Position numbers and translations under genes: made by a program. A stretch of DNA of 64,000 nt from Candidatus Methylacidiphilales bacterium (lineage in GTDB: Bacteria > Verrucomicrobiota > Verrucomicrobiia > Methylacidiphilales > JAAUTS01), in contig JAQTNW010000008.1 in NCBI GenBank assembly GCA_028713655.1, forward strand, positions 1 through 64,000, in the 5' to 3' direction. Shown in pieces: positions 37,203 through 45,312 of the stretch. The notes beneath the pieces are model-generated. The model saw only the letters and a list, made by a program, of their open reading frames with translations, was not told the DNA's origin and did no database searches. How positions within the stretch are numbered: the first letter of the stretch is position 1; each line of letters opens with the position of its first letter.

Positions 37203-37317
37203 GCAGCATTTCCTTTGTTCTCTCTTCCAGTTTTACGGGATCAATATAATAGGCATCTTCACGGCCTGCCGCCGTCCCGCGAAAAAATTCATAATTTTGG
37301 CCCTGCAAATAGCTCAT
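37195..37317 (-). pseudogene. Small frame, probable displaced C-terminus of the exostosin-like gene
   Basis: A 40-codon frame (ATG at 37317) reads MSYLQGQNYEFFRGTAAGRE, then a strikingly protein-like AYYIDPVKLEERTKEMLRV, and stops 8 nt inside the next gene. It is one frame off from the last codons of the exostosin-like gene. A single extra base near the T-run at about 37305-37309 would explain it: removing it would make that gene about 40 residues longer and restore the usual overlap with its neighbour. It could also be a free small ORF; the displaced-tail reading is favoured by context, not proven. Confidence 0.4.
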
Positions 37318-38380
37318 GCAACGGTGCCGCCATCGATGACACGTTTAAATACTCAGATGCCATGCCAACCGCTTCTGAGCGCATGGTACGGCAGACCGAT
37401 TCCGGCGCGACAAGCGCTTTTCGAACCACATTTCCCCATCCATCCGCCCCGGCCAGCAGGCAATTACGATCATTCTCCAACGGTAAATTGTAAATCCATT
37501 CGTGCTCAAGAATCGGCACTGCTCCACACAGCAAACTCTCGGCAACGCGGTGAGTCCAATAATCCCAGCCCTGCGGACAAAGGCAAAAATCGGACTCGCG
37601 CAGCATTCCTGCATACTCCGCAGGACTCAAGCCCCTTGCAGCATCATGATCTCCGTATTCAATCCAAAGAACATGCCTTTTATCCGGCGCCAGCAACTCT
37701 CCGTGCCAGTTTTTATGAACCACAACATCCGGAAATGATTGAATGACTTTTTCCACATCTCTGAGAATCCGGCATCTGGCTTCGGGATTCTCATTGCCGA
37801 TGAAAGTCAGCCGGAATTTGCGCGATAATTCCGGCAGCACGGACTGAAACAGAAGCTCCATCAAACCCGTATCGCTCAGATATTGCGGATGTATATAAGG
37901 GCTGTGAAAGACCTTTGTCTTTAGGAAAAAATAAGGACTTCGAGTGGAGGCCCCGGCTTGGAATATTACGAAGTCCGCCTTAAGCCAATATGGGAAATTA
38001 TAAATCAGTTCTGCGGCACGAACTTTCAGGCCTTCTTTAAAGTAATAGTAGTCGCTTAAAAGGCCCAGCCGTCGGCTCCGGGCCGCCCAGGCATTCAAAT
38101 TCCCGTTCCACAGGAACCTACCCCTGGCCAGCCTGAGTATCAGGCAATCGGAATCTCTGGCGGGCGCATCTTCTGTAAGAATTTCCACAAAATCCAGTTT
38201 CTCCAGGCGCGCCAGGGCGCCCGGATGTTCCGAACCTGCAGGCGCTTTGTCTTTCCGGCAGGTAAGAATCAAAATGCGGCGGCCGGGCTTTTGGCCGATC
38301 AAAAAAACAAGATTTTCGATCACATGAGTAAGCCACGGGGTCTGAAAAACAAGGACTGTTTCCTTCCGTGCCGCCGTCAT
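37289..38380 (-). CDS. Exostosin-like (GT47-type) glycosyltransferase
   Basis: 363 aa. The GT-B C-terminal half carries the exostosin-type motif: YAGMLRESDFCLCPQGWDYW, then RVAESLLCGAVPILEHEWIY with the conserved E of the donor pocket. FIGNENPEARCRILRDVEK and KNWHGELLAPDKR precede it. The start ATG overlaps the AsnB-fusion stop (ATGA). The predicted protein ends abruptly (HELFAGPKL), and a protein-like continuation exists in another frame, so the 3' end is probably frameshifted. Assignment to GT47 rests on the pattern around the CPQG/VPI region and is moderately sure. Confidence 0.68.
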   Translation of the reverse strand: MTAARKETVLVFQTPWLTHVIENLVFLIGQKPGRRILILTCRKDKAPAGSEHPGALARLEKLDFVEILTEDAPARDSDCLILRLARGRFLWNGNLNAWAARSRRLGLLSDYYYFKEGLKVRAAELIYNFPYWLKADFVIFQAGASTRSPYFFLKTKVFHSPYIHPQYLSDTGLMELLFQSVLPELSRKFRLTFIGNENPEARCRILRDVEKVIQSFPDVVVHKNWHGELLAPDKRHVLWIEYGDHDAARGLSPAEYAGMLRESDFCLCPQGWDYWTHRVAESLLCGAVPILEHEWIYNLPLENDRNCLLAGADGWGNVVRKALVAPESVCRTMRSEAVGMASEYLNVSSMAAPLHELFAGPKL

Positions 38381-41300
38381 GTGTTTTCATCCCGTACAAT
38401 TTCATAGACCTGCCGGGTTTCGGCCCCCACGCGCTCCCAGGAGGTATATTGACGCCATTCTTTTGATAGCTCATAATCGCCCCCCAAAGAGACGGCCTTC
38501 GACAGAACAAGGTCAAAGTGCTCATCCATATCGTCATAGCGCAAAACCAGCGGATGCGGTTCCATCAAATCGACCGTATGGCAGCGGCTGGGCAGCAAGA
38601 CCGGAAGTCCCCAGGACCGCGCCAGGCATGCCGCGCCGGAAGTCAGAATCCTCCGGTAATTGCACAGCACGGCATCAGCGGCATCAAGCCATGTGGCTAC
38701 TTCAAGGTCATTCAAACGACCTTCCCGCAACAGAATGGATGGCGTATCGTCGGCCAGTTTTTTCAATTGCGCCAGGTAGGCTGGGTTTCCGCAAGCGCCA
38801 ACAATGGCCAGCGTCACGTCCGGCCGGTACTGCTTCCACCATTCGACCACTTCTTCTATTCCTTTGTAAGGCGCAACCGCCCCGAGCATCAGGCATAATT
38901 TCCCGTTGCCAAATCCGAGCGTACGGCGGGCCTCCCTTTGGCTTCCGGGCTGGCCATACGCAACGCTCAGATCCCCGTGCGGAATCACAAAAATCCGTTC
39001 GCCAGGCAATTCAAATTCATCTTTTACAAGGCCGGCTGCGGCAGGCGAATGCGCGATCACTGCGGATGCATTTTTATAGCAGAGCGTCATGTTTCTCAGG
39101 ACCATGGCATCCACTTCCGTGTCATGCGGCCATAGGTTGTGGGCCGTGAGAATGATCCGGCATTTTTGACCGGCCAACTTCAAATCGAGCGGAAAACGCA
39201 AGCGCCGTATGAACGTGTGAACTCCCCCGCGGGCGCTGTAGTAAGCTTCCGGCCAATGCAAATGAAGCAGGGCGCCGGGATAAAGCCGCACCATGCGGAA
39301 AAGGGGAAGTACCCGTCGATAATGTTTCAAATAAATCAAATCGGCCCCATCCTGTTCCATCGCATTCCCAAGCAGTTGTTGGTAGGGATTGGCCTCACGA
39401 TAATCTGGCGCGACAATCACCCGAATCCGCGCGGGTTTCTCCGCCGTTTTGCCTTGTGAGGGGGTTTCGGCGTCCGTTGACAAATGTGGAGAAAGACCTG
39501 AATGCGCTTGGAATCGCGGACGGATTTTGTTCCAACGTTCATACAACCAAAGGGAATAAAAAACATGCGAAAGCTCCTCACCCGCAAGAAAGCGGTTCCA
39601 AGCCTTGCGCACCCTTAGAGGATCCAGGTAGTCGCGATAGGCCGCATCCCTGCAGAAAAGATCATGTTCAACTGCGGGCCGGAGCTTGCCCCGCAACCAA
39701 TAAGCCAGCGCAAAAGCAAAGCCGTTTTTGGGAGTATCGGCGGCATGGGGCATGCGTCTTGCCAGGCATGAACGCAGCAGCAATTTGCCCGAGCCGTTTT
39801 TCACATCAATCAGCATTTCCGATGGAATTCGCGACGCAATCTCCGCCACTTCCATGTCCAAAAAGGGGCAGCGCAATTCTACGGATGCCGCCATGCTCAT
39901 CTTGTCCGCTTTCTGCAGCAGGAATTCCGGCAATTGCCAGGATATGTCAAACATCTGGGCATCCTGCACGGGATTCGGCTGTTGGCTGCAGATGGACCCG
40001 CCATACATATTACATCGCTCCAAAAACCATTCCTGCTGCTCTCTATTCCAGCAGGCTGGATGCAAAAAATTTCCAGGCAACCCTTCCGCCCTGAGGGACA
40101 CCAGTTCGGCCGCCCGGTTCAAGCTGATGCGCTTCCTCATTCTATCCCAGCGACTCGTTGGAAACGGCCTGCCCGGCGGCACGAGCAAACCAAGATATTT
40201 CCGGAGAAAATCGGAACGCTTCAATGTTGCGGAAATTCCGGCATAGCGCTGCCCGTAACCGGCGAGCAATTCATCGGAGCCCTCGCCTCCAAACAGCACG
40301 GTGACATGCCGAGAGGCCAACTGGCAGATGCGCAGGACGGCAAAGGCCGCGGGGTCCGCCACCGGTTCGTCCAAATGCCATGCAACCTCATCGATTGATT
40401 CCTCCAAATCCTTCGCTTTCAAAACTGTTTCAAAGTGCTGCATGCCCAGCATTTCAGAAACCTTTCTGGCGCCGCCCAGTTCCGAATCGCTGTCTTCAAA
40501 CCCCACAGTAAAGGAACTCAAATTCCGCTTGCCGCTGAGATAGGCGTAATTGGCAAGCGTGCAACTGTCCACACCGCTGCTTAGCAAGACGCCCACCGGC
40601 ACATCCGCCTGCATATGGCGGTGGGTGGAGTCCATGAGAGCCGAATCCAGCATTTCTATTGCTGTCTGGTAATCGATTCCACCAAAGGAGCCGCCAAACT
40701 CCATCCTCCAATAGCGTTGCGGCTTGCCAGCATAAAACGGAGCAAGAGACACGGCCAATATTTCACCCGGACCCAATTTTTGAATCTCCTTGAAATGCGT
40801 GGCCGGCGCAGGCAACGAATGCCACGTCAAATAATCAGGCAGGGCTTCGGGATTAAGCGTGGAACCGACAAACGGAAGTGCAAGAAGCGCCTTGATTTCC
40901 GAAGCAAAGGCAAAGTGCCCGGGAGAAACATGATAATAAAGCGGCTTTTGTCCAAAATGGTCCCGTGCGAGCAGCAAGCGTGATTTTTTCAGGTCCAAAA
41001 TGCAAAAAGCAAACATGCCGCGCAACTGGCCAACCAGTTTGTCTTCGGATTCTTCATACAGATGCACCAGGACTTCAGTGTCCGTTTGTGTTTTAAAATG
41101 ATGCCCGCGCCCCTCAAGCAGCACGCGCAATTCCTTGTAGTTGTAAATTTCACCGTTGAAAATCACCGCAACATCATGCCGCTCATTCCAAATGGGTTGG
41201 GTTCCCCCCGGAAGATCGATGATTCCAAGCCTGCGCATCCCAAATTGAACGGGGATGCGGGCATCCTGGTACAATCCTTCGCCATCCGGACCGCGGTGCC

Positions 41301-41385
41301 GCATCCGATCCAGCATGCCTTCCAGCAGGCTGCGCGATTCCACGCGCGTTAATCCGGCGTCAAAAAATCCGGCTATTCCACACAT
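38377..41385 (-). CDS. Natural fusion: glutamine-dependent asparagine synthetase-type amidotransferase + GT-B glycosyltransferase
   Basis: 1002 aa. Residues 1-625 form a complete AsnB-type protein: Cys2 nucleophile (MCGIAGFFD), RHRGPDGEG (30-37), NGEIYNYKEL (77-86) and the ATP-pyrophosphatase loop SSGVDS (269-274) with GGEGSDELLAGY (366-377). AsnB homologues in surface-glycan loci often amidate uronic acids or similar acids rather than make asparagine. After a Ser/Thr/Pro-rich linker (626-652), residues 653-1000 form a glycosyltransferase: RVIVAPDYREANPYQQLL, ALLHLHWPEAYY, ILTAHNLWPHDTEVDA, LMLGAVAPYKGIEEVV and TSGAACLARSWGLPVLLPS. No stop or frameshift separates the halves. Joining amidation and glycosyl transfer in one chain suggests coupled modification and addition of one sugar, which is inference. 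Confidence 0.88.
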   Translation of the reverse strand: MCGIAGFFDAGLTRVESRSLLEGMLDRMRHRGPDGEGLYQDARIPVQFGMRRLGIIDLPGGTQPIWNERHDVAVIFNGEIYNYKELRVLLEGRGHHFKTQTDTEVLVHLYEESEDKLVGQLRGMFAFCILDLKKSRLLLARDHFGQKPLYYHVSPGHFAFASEIKALLALPFVGSTLNPEALPDYLTWHSLPAPATHFKEIQKLGPGEILAVSLAPFYAGKPQRYWRMEFGGSFGGIDYQTAIEMLDSALMDSTHRHMQADVPVGVLLSSGVDSCTLANYAYLSGKRNLSSFTVGFEDSDSELGGARKVSEMLGMQHFETVLKAKDLEESIDEVAWHLDEPVADPAAFAVLRICQLASRHVTVLFGGEGSDELLAGYGQRYAGISATLKRSDFLRKYLGLLVPPGRPFPTSRWDRMRKRISLNRAAELVSLRAEGLPGNFLHPACWNREQQEWFLERCNMYGGSICSQQPNPVQDAQMFDISWQLPEFLLQKADKMSMAASVELRCPFLDMEVAEIASRIPSEMLIDVKNGSGKLLLRSCLARRMPHAADTPKNGFAFALAYWLRGKLRPAVEHDLFCRDAAYRDYLDPLRVRKAWNRFLAGEELSHVFYSLWLYERWNKIRPRFQAHSGLSPHLSTDAETPSQGKTAEKPARIRVIVAPDYREANPYQQLLGNAMEQDGADLIYLKHYRRVLPLFRMVRLYPGALLHLHWPEAYYSARGGVHTFIRRLRFPLDLKLAGQKCRIILTAHNLWPHDTEVDAMVLRNMTLCYKNASAVIAHSPAAAGLVKDEFELPGERIFVIPHGDLSVAYGQPGSQREARRTLGFGNGKLCLMLGAVAPYKGIEEVVEWWKQYRPDVTLAIVGACGNPAYLAQLKKLADDTPSILLREGRLNDLEVATWLDAADAVLCNYRRILTSGAACLARSWGLPVLLPSRCHTVDLMEPHPLVLRYDDMDEHFDLVLSKAVSLGGDYELSKEWRQYTSWERVGAETRQVYEIVRDENT

Positions 41386-41426
41386 AATCTTTTAAATTCC
41401 GATGACGGTGTTATAATTGGTTCAGG

Positions 41427-42176
41427 ATGGAACCCAATGAATACGAAGTCATGCGCTCCGTCGAGGACATCCATTGGTGGTACAGGGGCCTGCGCTTTTT
41501 GCTTCTCAACGCCCTTGCGCGCCATGCCGGCGCCGCCACCGGTGCGAAGCTGCTGGATGCCGGTTGCGGCACTGGCGCCAACTACGAGGCCATCAGACGT
41601 TTTTTCCCGCAAATAAAACCGGTGGGCATGGACATCAGTCCGCTTGCCTTGCAATATTCCGCCGCCCGTGTGCCCGGATTCTTCCTCCAGGCCTCGGTGG
41701 AATGCCTGCCGTTTCCGGAAGACACCTTTGAATTCATTGTTTCGATGGATGTCCTGTATCATGAAAGGGTGGATCCCGCGCTTGCACTGCGTGATTTTTT
41801 CCGCGTCCTTAAACCGGGAGGAGCCTTGCTGCTGAATCTGCCGGCTTTTTCCTGGCTCTCCGGCGAGCATGACCGCGCGGTCCACGCAGGCCGGCGCTTC
41901 CATCCGGACAGGCTTGCCGACTCCCTGCGTGAGGCCGGGTTTCAAGTTGAAACCATGACGTGTTGGAACAGCCTGCTGCTGCTCCCCATCTGGTTGTGGA
42001 GGCGTCTCGATGCATGGTCCAACCATGACAAACCCCATTCCGATTTGACTCCCGACAACTCCTGGGTCAATCAAATATTGGCATGGTGGATCCGGATCGA
42101 AGTTCGTTTGGCCTTGAAATTCGGCCTTCCGCTCGGAGTATCCGTCTTTACCGTGGCCAGAAAAATGCCAACTTGA
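41427..42176 (+). CDS. Class I SAM-dependent methyltransferase
   Basis: 249 aa. Motif I LLDAGCGTG (42-50), motif II-like KPVGMDISPLALQY and the post-III segment VLKPGGALLLNLPAF give a standard Methyltransf_11 domain; HWWYRGLRFLLLNALAR before it is typical of the group found beside DPM1-like glycosyltransferases. It probably methylates a sugar or a lipid-linked intermediate. It lies on the plus strand only 41 nt from the divergent AsnB-fusion start, so its promoter must overlap that gene's start. The next gene follows 45 nt later. Confidence 0.9.
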   Translation: MEPNEYEVMRSVEDIHWWYRGLRFLLLNALARHAGAATGAKLLDAGCGTGANYEAIRRFFPQIKPVGMDISPLALQYSAARVPGFFLQASVECLPFPEDTFEFIVSMDVLYHERVDPALALRDFFRVLKPGGALLLNLPAFSWLSGEHDRAVHAGRRFHPDRLADSLREAGFQVETMTCWNSLLLLPIWLWRRLDAWSNHDKPHSDLTPDNSWVNQILAWWIRIEVRLALKFGLPLGVSVFTVARKMPT

Positions 42177-42221
42177 CAGGGTCATGACAGCAACATCCTT
42201 ACCGGGAACGAATACTCCTTT

Positions 42222-43154
42222 ATGAAGCCAGCACTCAGCATTGTCATTCCCGTTTATAATAGTGAATCAACACTTCAACGCCTCGTGGACCAATTGGCCC
42301 GGCTGAAAATTCCGGGTGGCAAGGAGTTGATCCTTGTAAATGACGGAAGCCGGGATGCCTCCGCCGAAACTTGCATGCAACTGGCGAAAACTTCGATGTT
42401 TCCGATAACAGTGGTTGATCTTGCGCGAAACTACGGCGAGCACAATGCGGTTCTGGCGGGTTTGCATCAAGTCCGGGGGAAGCACACAATCATCATGGAT
42501 GACGATTTTCAAAATCCTCCCGCTGAAATCGCGCGCCTGCTGCAACATGCGCAAAAGACCAACTGCGATGTGGTGTACACCTACTATGACGGGAAAAAAC
42601 ATTCGCTTTGGCGCAATTTCGGCAGTTGGCTGACGAATCGCATGGCAGACTTTGTTCTGGATAAACCCAAAGGGCTTTACCTCTCAAGTTTCAAATGCCT
42701 CAATGCCCTTGTCGTGCAGGAAATCATCAAATACCGCGGCCCTTTTCCGTACATCGACGGCCTGATCCTGCAGGTCAGTCGAAAAATAAACAGCATTCTG
42801 GTTGCGCACTCGCCCCGGATGGAAGGCAAAAGCGGATACACCTTGCGAAAATTGCTCCGGCTTTGGATGAGCATGTTGGTCAATTTTTCCATCATGCCGC
42901 TGCGCGTTTCCACCCTGTTGGGCATCGGCCTGGCCATTGTCGGCTTTCTCGATGTGTTGGAGGTGGTCTGGGAAACGCTGACTTATCATACACCGGCTGG
43001 ATGGGCGTCGTTGATGGCAGTCTTTTTGGTTTTTTCCGGAATCCAACTCATCATGCTCGGGCTCGTGGGCGAATATCTGGGCCGCATTTATCTTACCGTC
43101 AATTCCAAGCCCCAGTTTACGGTGCGGCGTCTTTGTCATTCTAAGAAGCGCTAA
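42222..43154 (+). CDS. DPM1/GtrB-like GT2 glycosyltransferase with C-terminal membrane helices
   Basis: 310 aa. GT-A domain: LSIVIPVYNSESTLQRLVDQ, LILVNDGSRDAS (Asp41), the triad DDD at 93-95 (IIMDDDFQNPP) and the RNYGEHNAVLAGL segment characteristic of the polyprenyl-phosphate-sugar synthases (ArnC, GtrB, Ppm1). Two C-terminal transmembrane segments follow (VSTLLGIGLAIVGFLDVLEV and SLMAVFLVFSGIQLIMLGLV). The enzyme should load a sugar onto undecaprenyl phosphate for later use by a GT-C transferase; the GT-C-like proteins of this locus would be natural partners. Its last 14 nt overlap the convergent DegT gene. Confidence 0.9.
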   Translation: MKPALSIVIPVYNSESTLQRLVDQLARLKIPGGKELILVNDGSRDASAETCMQLAKTSMFPITVVDLARNYGEHNAVLAGLHQVRGKHTIIMDDDFQNPPAEIARLLQHAQKTNCDVVYTYYDGKKHSLWRNFGSWLTNRMADFVLDKPKGLYLSSFKCLNALVVQEIIKYRGPFPYIDGLILQVSRKINSILVAHSPRMEGKSGYTLRKLLRLWMSMLVNFSIMPLRVSTLLGIGLAIVGFLDVLEVVWETLTYHTPAGWASLMAVFLVFSGIQLIMLGLVGEYLGRIYLTVNSKPQFTVRRLCHSKKR

Positions 43155-44259
43155 AACATTTGAGTGCGGCCGTCACCTGCGCGACCTCGCCTTCTCTGAG
43201 TTCCGGGTAAACCGGCAGACTGAGAATTCTTCCGGCTGCTGCTTCCGTATGCGGCAAGCCCGCCGGGTCGCAGGCATAACGGTGCAGGTAGGCAGGCTGG
43301 AGATGCACGGGGACGGGATATAAGATTGCCGTGGCAACCTCATTGGCATTTAGATGCGCTTTCAGGGCGTCGCGCCGGGCGCAACTCACCACGTACTGAT
43401 GATAGACATGCCGAAGGGTTGCCGGAGAAACTGCGGGCGGGATAATTGAAGTCCCCCTTAGCGCATCATCATAACGGGCGGCAATTTCCGCGCGGCGTTG
43501 GTTGTCGGCATCCAAATCCCGCAAGCGCACCCGTAACAGGGCGGCCTGAAGCTCGTCCAGGCGGGAATTGACCCCCCGGGAAACACTGACATATCGTTCA
43601 ATCCATCCATATTGCCGTATTTCACGGAACAATTCAGCCCTGTGTGCATCGCGGGTGAAAACCGCTCCTCCGTCGCCAAAAGCGCCCAGGTTTTTGGTCG
43701 GATAAAAGCTGAAGGCTGCAGCGTCACCGAAAGTTCCCGCTTTGCCGCTCCGGTCCGCCGCGCCATGCGCCTGTGCGCAGTCTTCGACCAAAAGCAATCC
43801 GCGTTTTTGGGTGATTTCCAGAATGCGTTCCATGTTTGCGGGCTGCCCGTACAGGTGGACGGCCACCACGGCTTTTGGCTTTTTGGACACAAAGGCACCG
43901 GCCACACGTTCCAATGATTCGGGACAAAGCGTGTAAGAAGCAGGCTCGATGTCCGCAAACACCGGCTCCGCGCCACAGCGCTCAATTGCGGCAATCGTGG
44001 CAACCGCCGTATGTGAAACCGTGATGACCGAATCCCCGGGACCGACACCGAGTGAACGCAAGGCAATCTCGATTGCATCCGTGCCCGATCCCACGCCAAC
44101 CGTATGGCCACCTCCCATGTATGCCGAAAACTCCCGTTCGAAAGCCTCCACTTCCTGTCCCAGGATAAACCATCCGGAATCAAGAACCCTCCTGAAGGCA
44201 AGGTCAAAGGCCTCTTTGTTTCCGGCATAGATCCGTTTGAAATCGGCGGTTGGAATCAT
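43141..44259 (-). CDS. DegT/DnrJ/EryC1/StrS-family aminotransferase
   Basis: 372 aa, a PLP-dependent enzyme making amino-sugar nucleotides. The PLP lysine is Lys189 (FYPTKNLGAFGDGGA); the cofactor-binding acid and Gln are Asp160/Gln163 (VEDCAQAHGAA), and GSGTDAIEIALRSLGVGPGD fits the phosphate-binding helix. The closing PVPVHLQPAYLHRYACDPAG is the usual substrate-loop sequence. Together with the SDR gene 6 nt upstream it should produce a 3- or 4-amino sugar nucleotide; the acyltransferases or methyltransferases of the locus could then modify it. Confidence 0.93.
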   Translation of the reverse strand: MIPTADFKRIYAGNKEAFDLAFRRVLDSGWFILGQEVEAFEREFSAYMGGGHTVGVGSGTDAIEIALRSLGVGPGDSVITVSHTAVATIAAIERCGAEPVFADIEPASYTLCPESLERVAGAFVSKKPKAVVAVHLYGQPANMERILEITQKRGLLLVEDCAQAHGAADRSGKAGTFGDAAAFSFYPTKNLGAFGDGGAVFTRDAHRAELFREIRQYGWIERYVSVSRGVNSRLDELQAALLRVRLRDLDADNQRRAEIAARYDDALRGTSIIPPAVSPATLRHVYHQYVVSCARRDALKAHLNANEVATAILYPVPVHLQPAYLHRYACDPAGLPHTEAAAGRILSLPVYPELREGEVAQVTAALKCFSAS

Positions 44260-44265
44260 TATGAA

Positions 44266-45312
44266 TTACAAGTAATGCTCCATGTTCCTGCGGTAATAAT
44301 CCAATGTACAACTGAGCGAATCCGCAAGCGTCGTGCGAGGCTCCCAGCCAAGCGTCTCTTTAATATGCCCGTAATTTCCATAGTAATCTCCGATATCGAT
44401 CCGTTTCCGGTCATCAGGATATTTTTTGATCTCATAGTGACCCGATCCGTGAATTTTTATCAGGAGTTCCGCAACATGCCTTAAGGAGACCGGCGGAGCT
44501 GAGCCCAAATTGAAGATTTCGCCGTGGGCTTTTTCGTTGGTAGCGGCCAGTAAAAAGGCGTCCACCACATCACCGACATGATTAAAATCACGAAGCTGTT
44601 CCCCACCCCACACTTCAAAATCCCGTCCTTCAAGCAGCCGACGGATCCAGATGCCGACAAATGTCTGACGCGCATCCTTGATGCGCATCCCTGGGCCGAT
44701 GGTATTTGTGAGCCGCAACGAACTGGAGCGGATGTCGTACACGTTGTTGTAAAGAATGTGATACCACTCACCCGCCATTTTGTTGATCCCGTTGACATCG
44801 ACCGGCCGCAATAGATGCTTTTCATCAACGGGCAGATAGTCCGGGCGTCCATAAAGCTGGCGCGTACTGGCAAAGACAATTTTTATCGAGGGGTTCACTT
44901 TGCGGCAAACTTCCAGAATGGAAAGCTGGGCCTGGCAATTGATTTCCAAGTCAGTGAACGGATCTTCCATCGAGTCGAGGTGACTGGTCTGGCCGGCAAG
45001 ATTAAACAGATAATCCTTGCCTTGGACAAGTTGTTCGAGGCTTGCGGCATCCCGCACATCGGAAATGTTAACGTGGACTTCCTTTTCAATGTCGTGAATG
45101 TTAAACCTGTTTCCGCCGTAAGCGGGGATCAGGCTGTCAACCAGCGTGACATCCGCCCCAAGCGCGACAAGGCGCCTGGCGAGGTTGGATCCGATGAATC
45201 CCAACCCACCGGTGATAATGATCTTGCTGTTGAAATAATCGGATTCCACAAGCGCTATTCTTTCCAATGCCGGGTTCCTGTCACGCCCGTCCATGATGTG
45301 AATTCGTGCCAT
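44266..45312 (-). CDS. Extended SDR, NAD-dependent epimerase/dehydratase lacking the canonical Tyr
   Basis: 348 aa from the first ATG; an ATG at 45294 or a GTG at 45249 would remove a polar leader and the overlap with the upstream gene, so the true start is open. The NAD motif is KIIITGGLGFIGSN. IVFASTRQLYGRPDYLPVDE is the UDP-sugar epimerase-type substrate strand. At the position of the YxxxK motif the protein reads NGINKMAGE, with Asn in place of the catalytic Tyr while the Lys is kept. I recall this motif being shared by a group of SDR proteins in glycan loci, so it may be a distinct subfamily rather than damage. The SDR probably acts on a nucleotide sugar ahead of the aminotransferase. 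Confidence 0.85.
   Translation of the reverse strand: MARIHIMDGRDRNPALERIALVESDYFNSKIIITGGLGFIGSNLARRLVALGADVTLVDSLIPAYGGNRFNIHDIEKEVHVNISDVRDAASLEQLVQGKDYLFNLAGQTSHLDSMEDPFTDLEINCQAQLSILEVCRKVNPSIKIVFASTRQLYGRPDYLPVDEKHLLRPVDVNGINKMAGEWYHILYNNVYDIRSSSLRLTNTIGPGMRIKDARQTFVGIWIRRLLEGRDFEVWGGEQLRDFNHVGDVVDAFLLAATNEKAHGEIFNLGSAPPVSLRHVAELLIKIHGSGHYEIKKYPDDRKRIDIGDYYGNYGHIKETLGWEPRTTLADSLSCTLDYYRRNMEHYL

Noticed and set aside
41373-42185. 270-codon frame on the minus strand
   Set aside because: Antisense to the methyltransferase with clear SAM motifs; composition is typical of a shadow frame.
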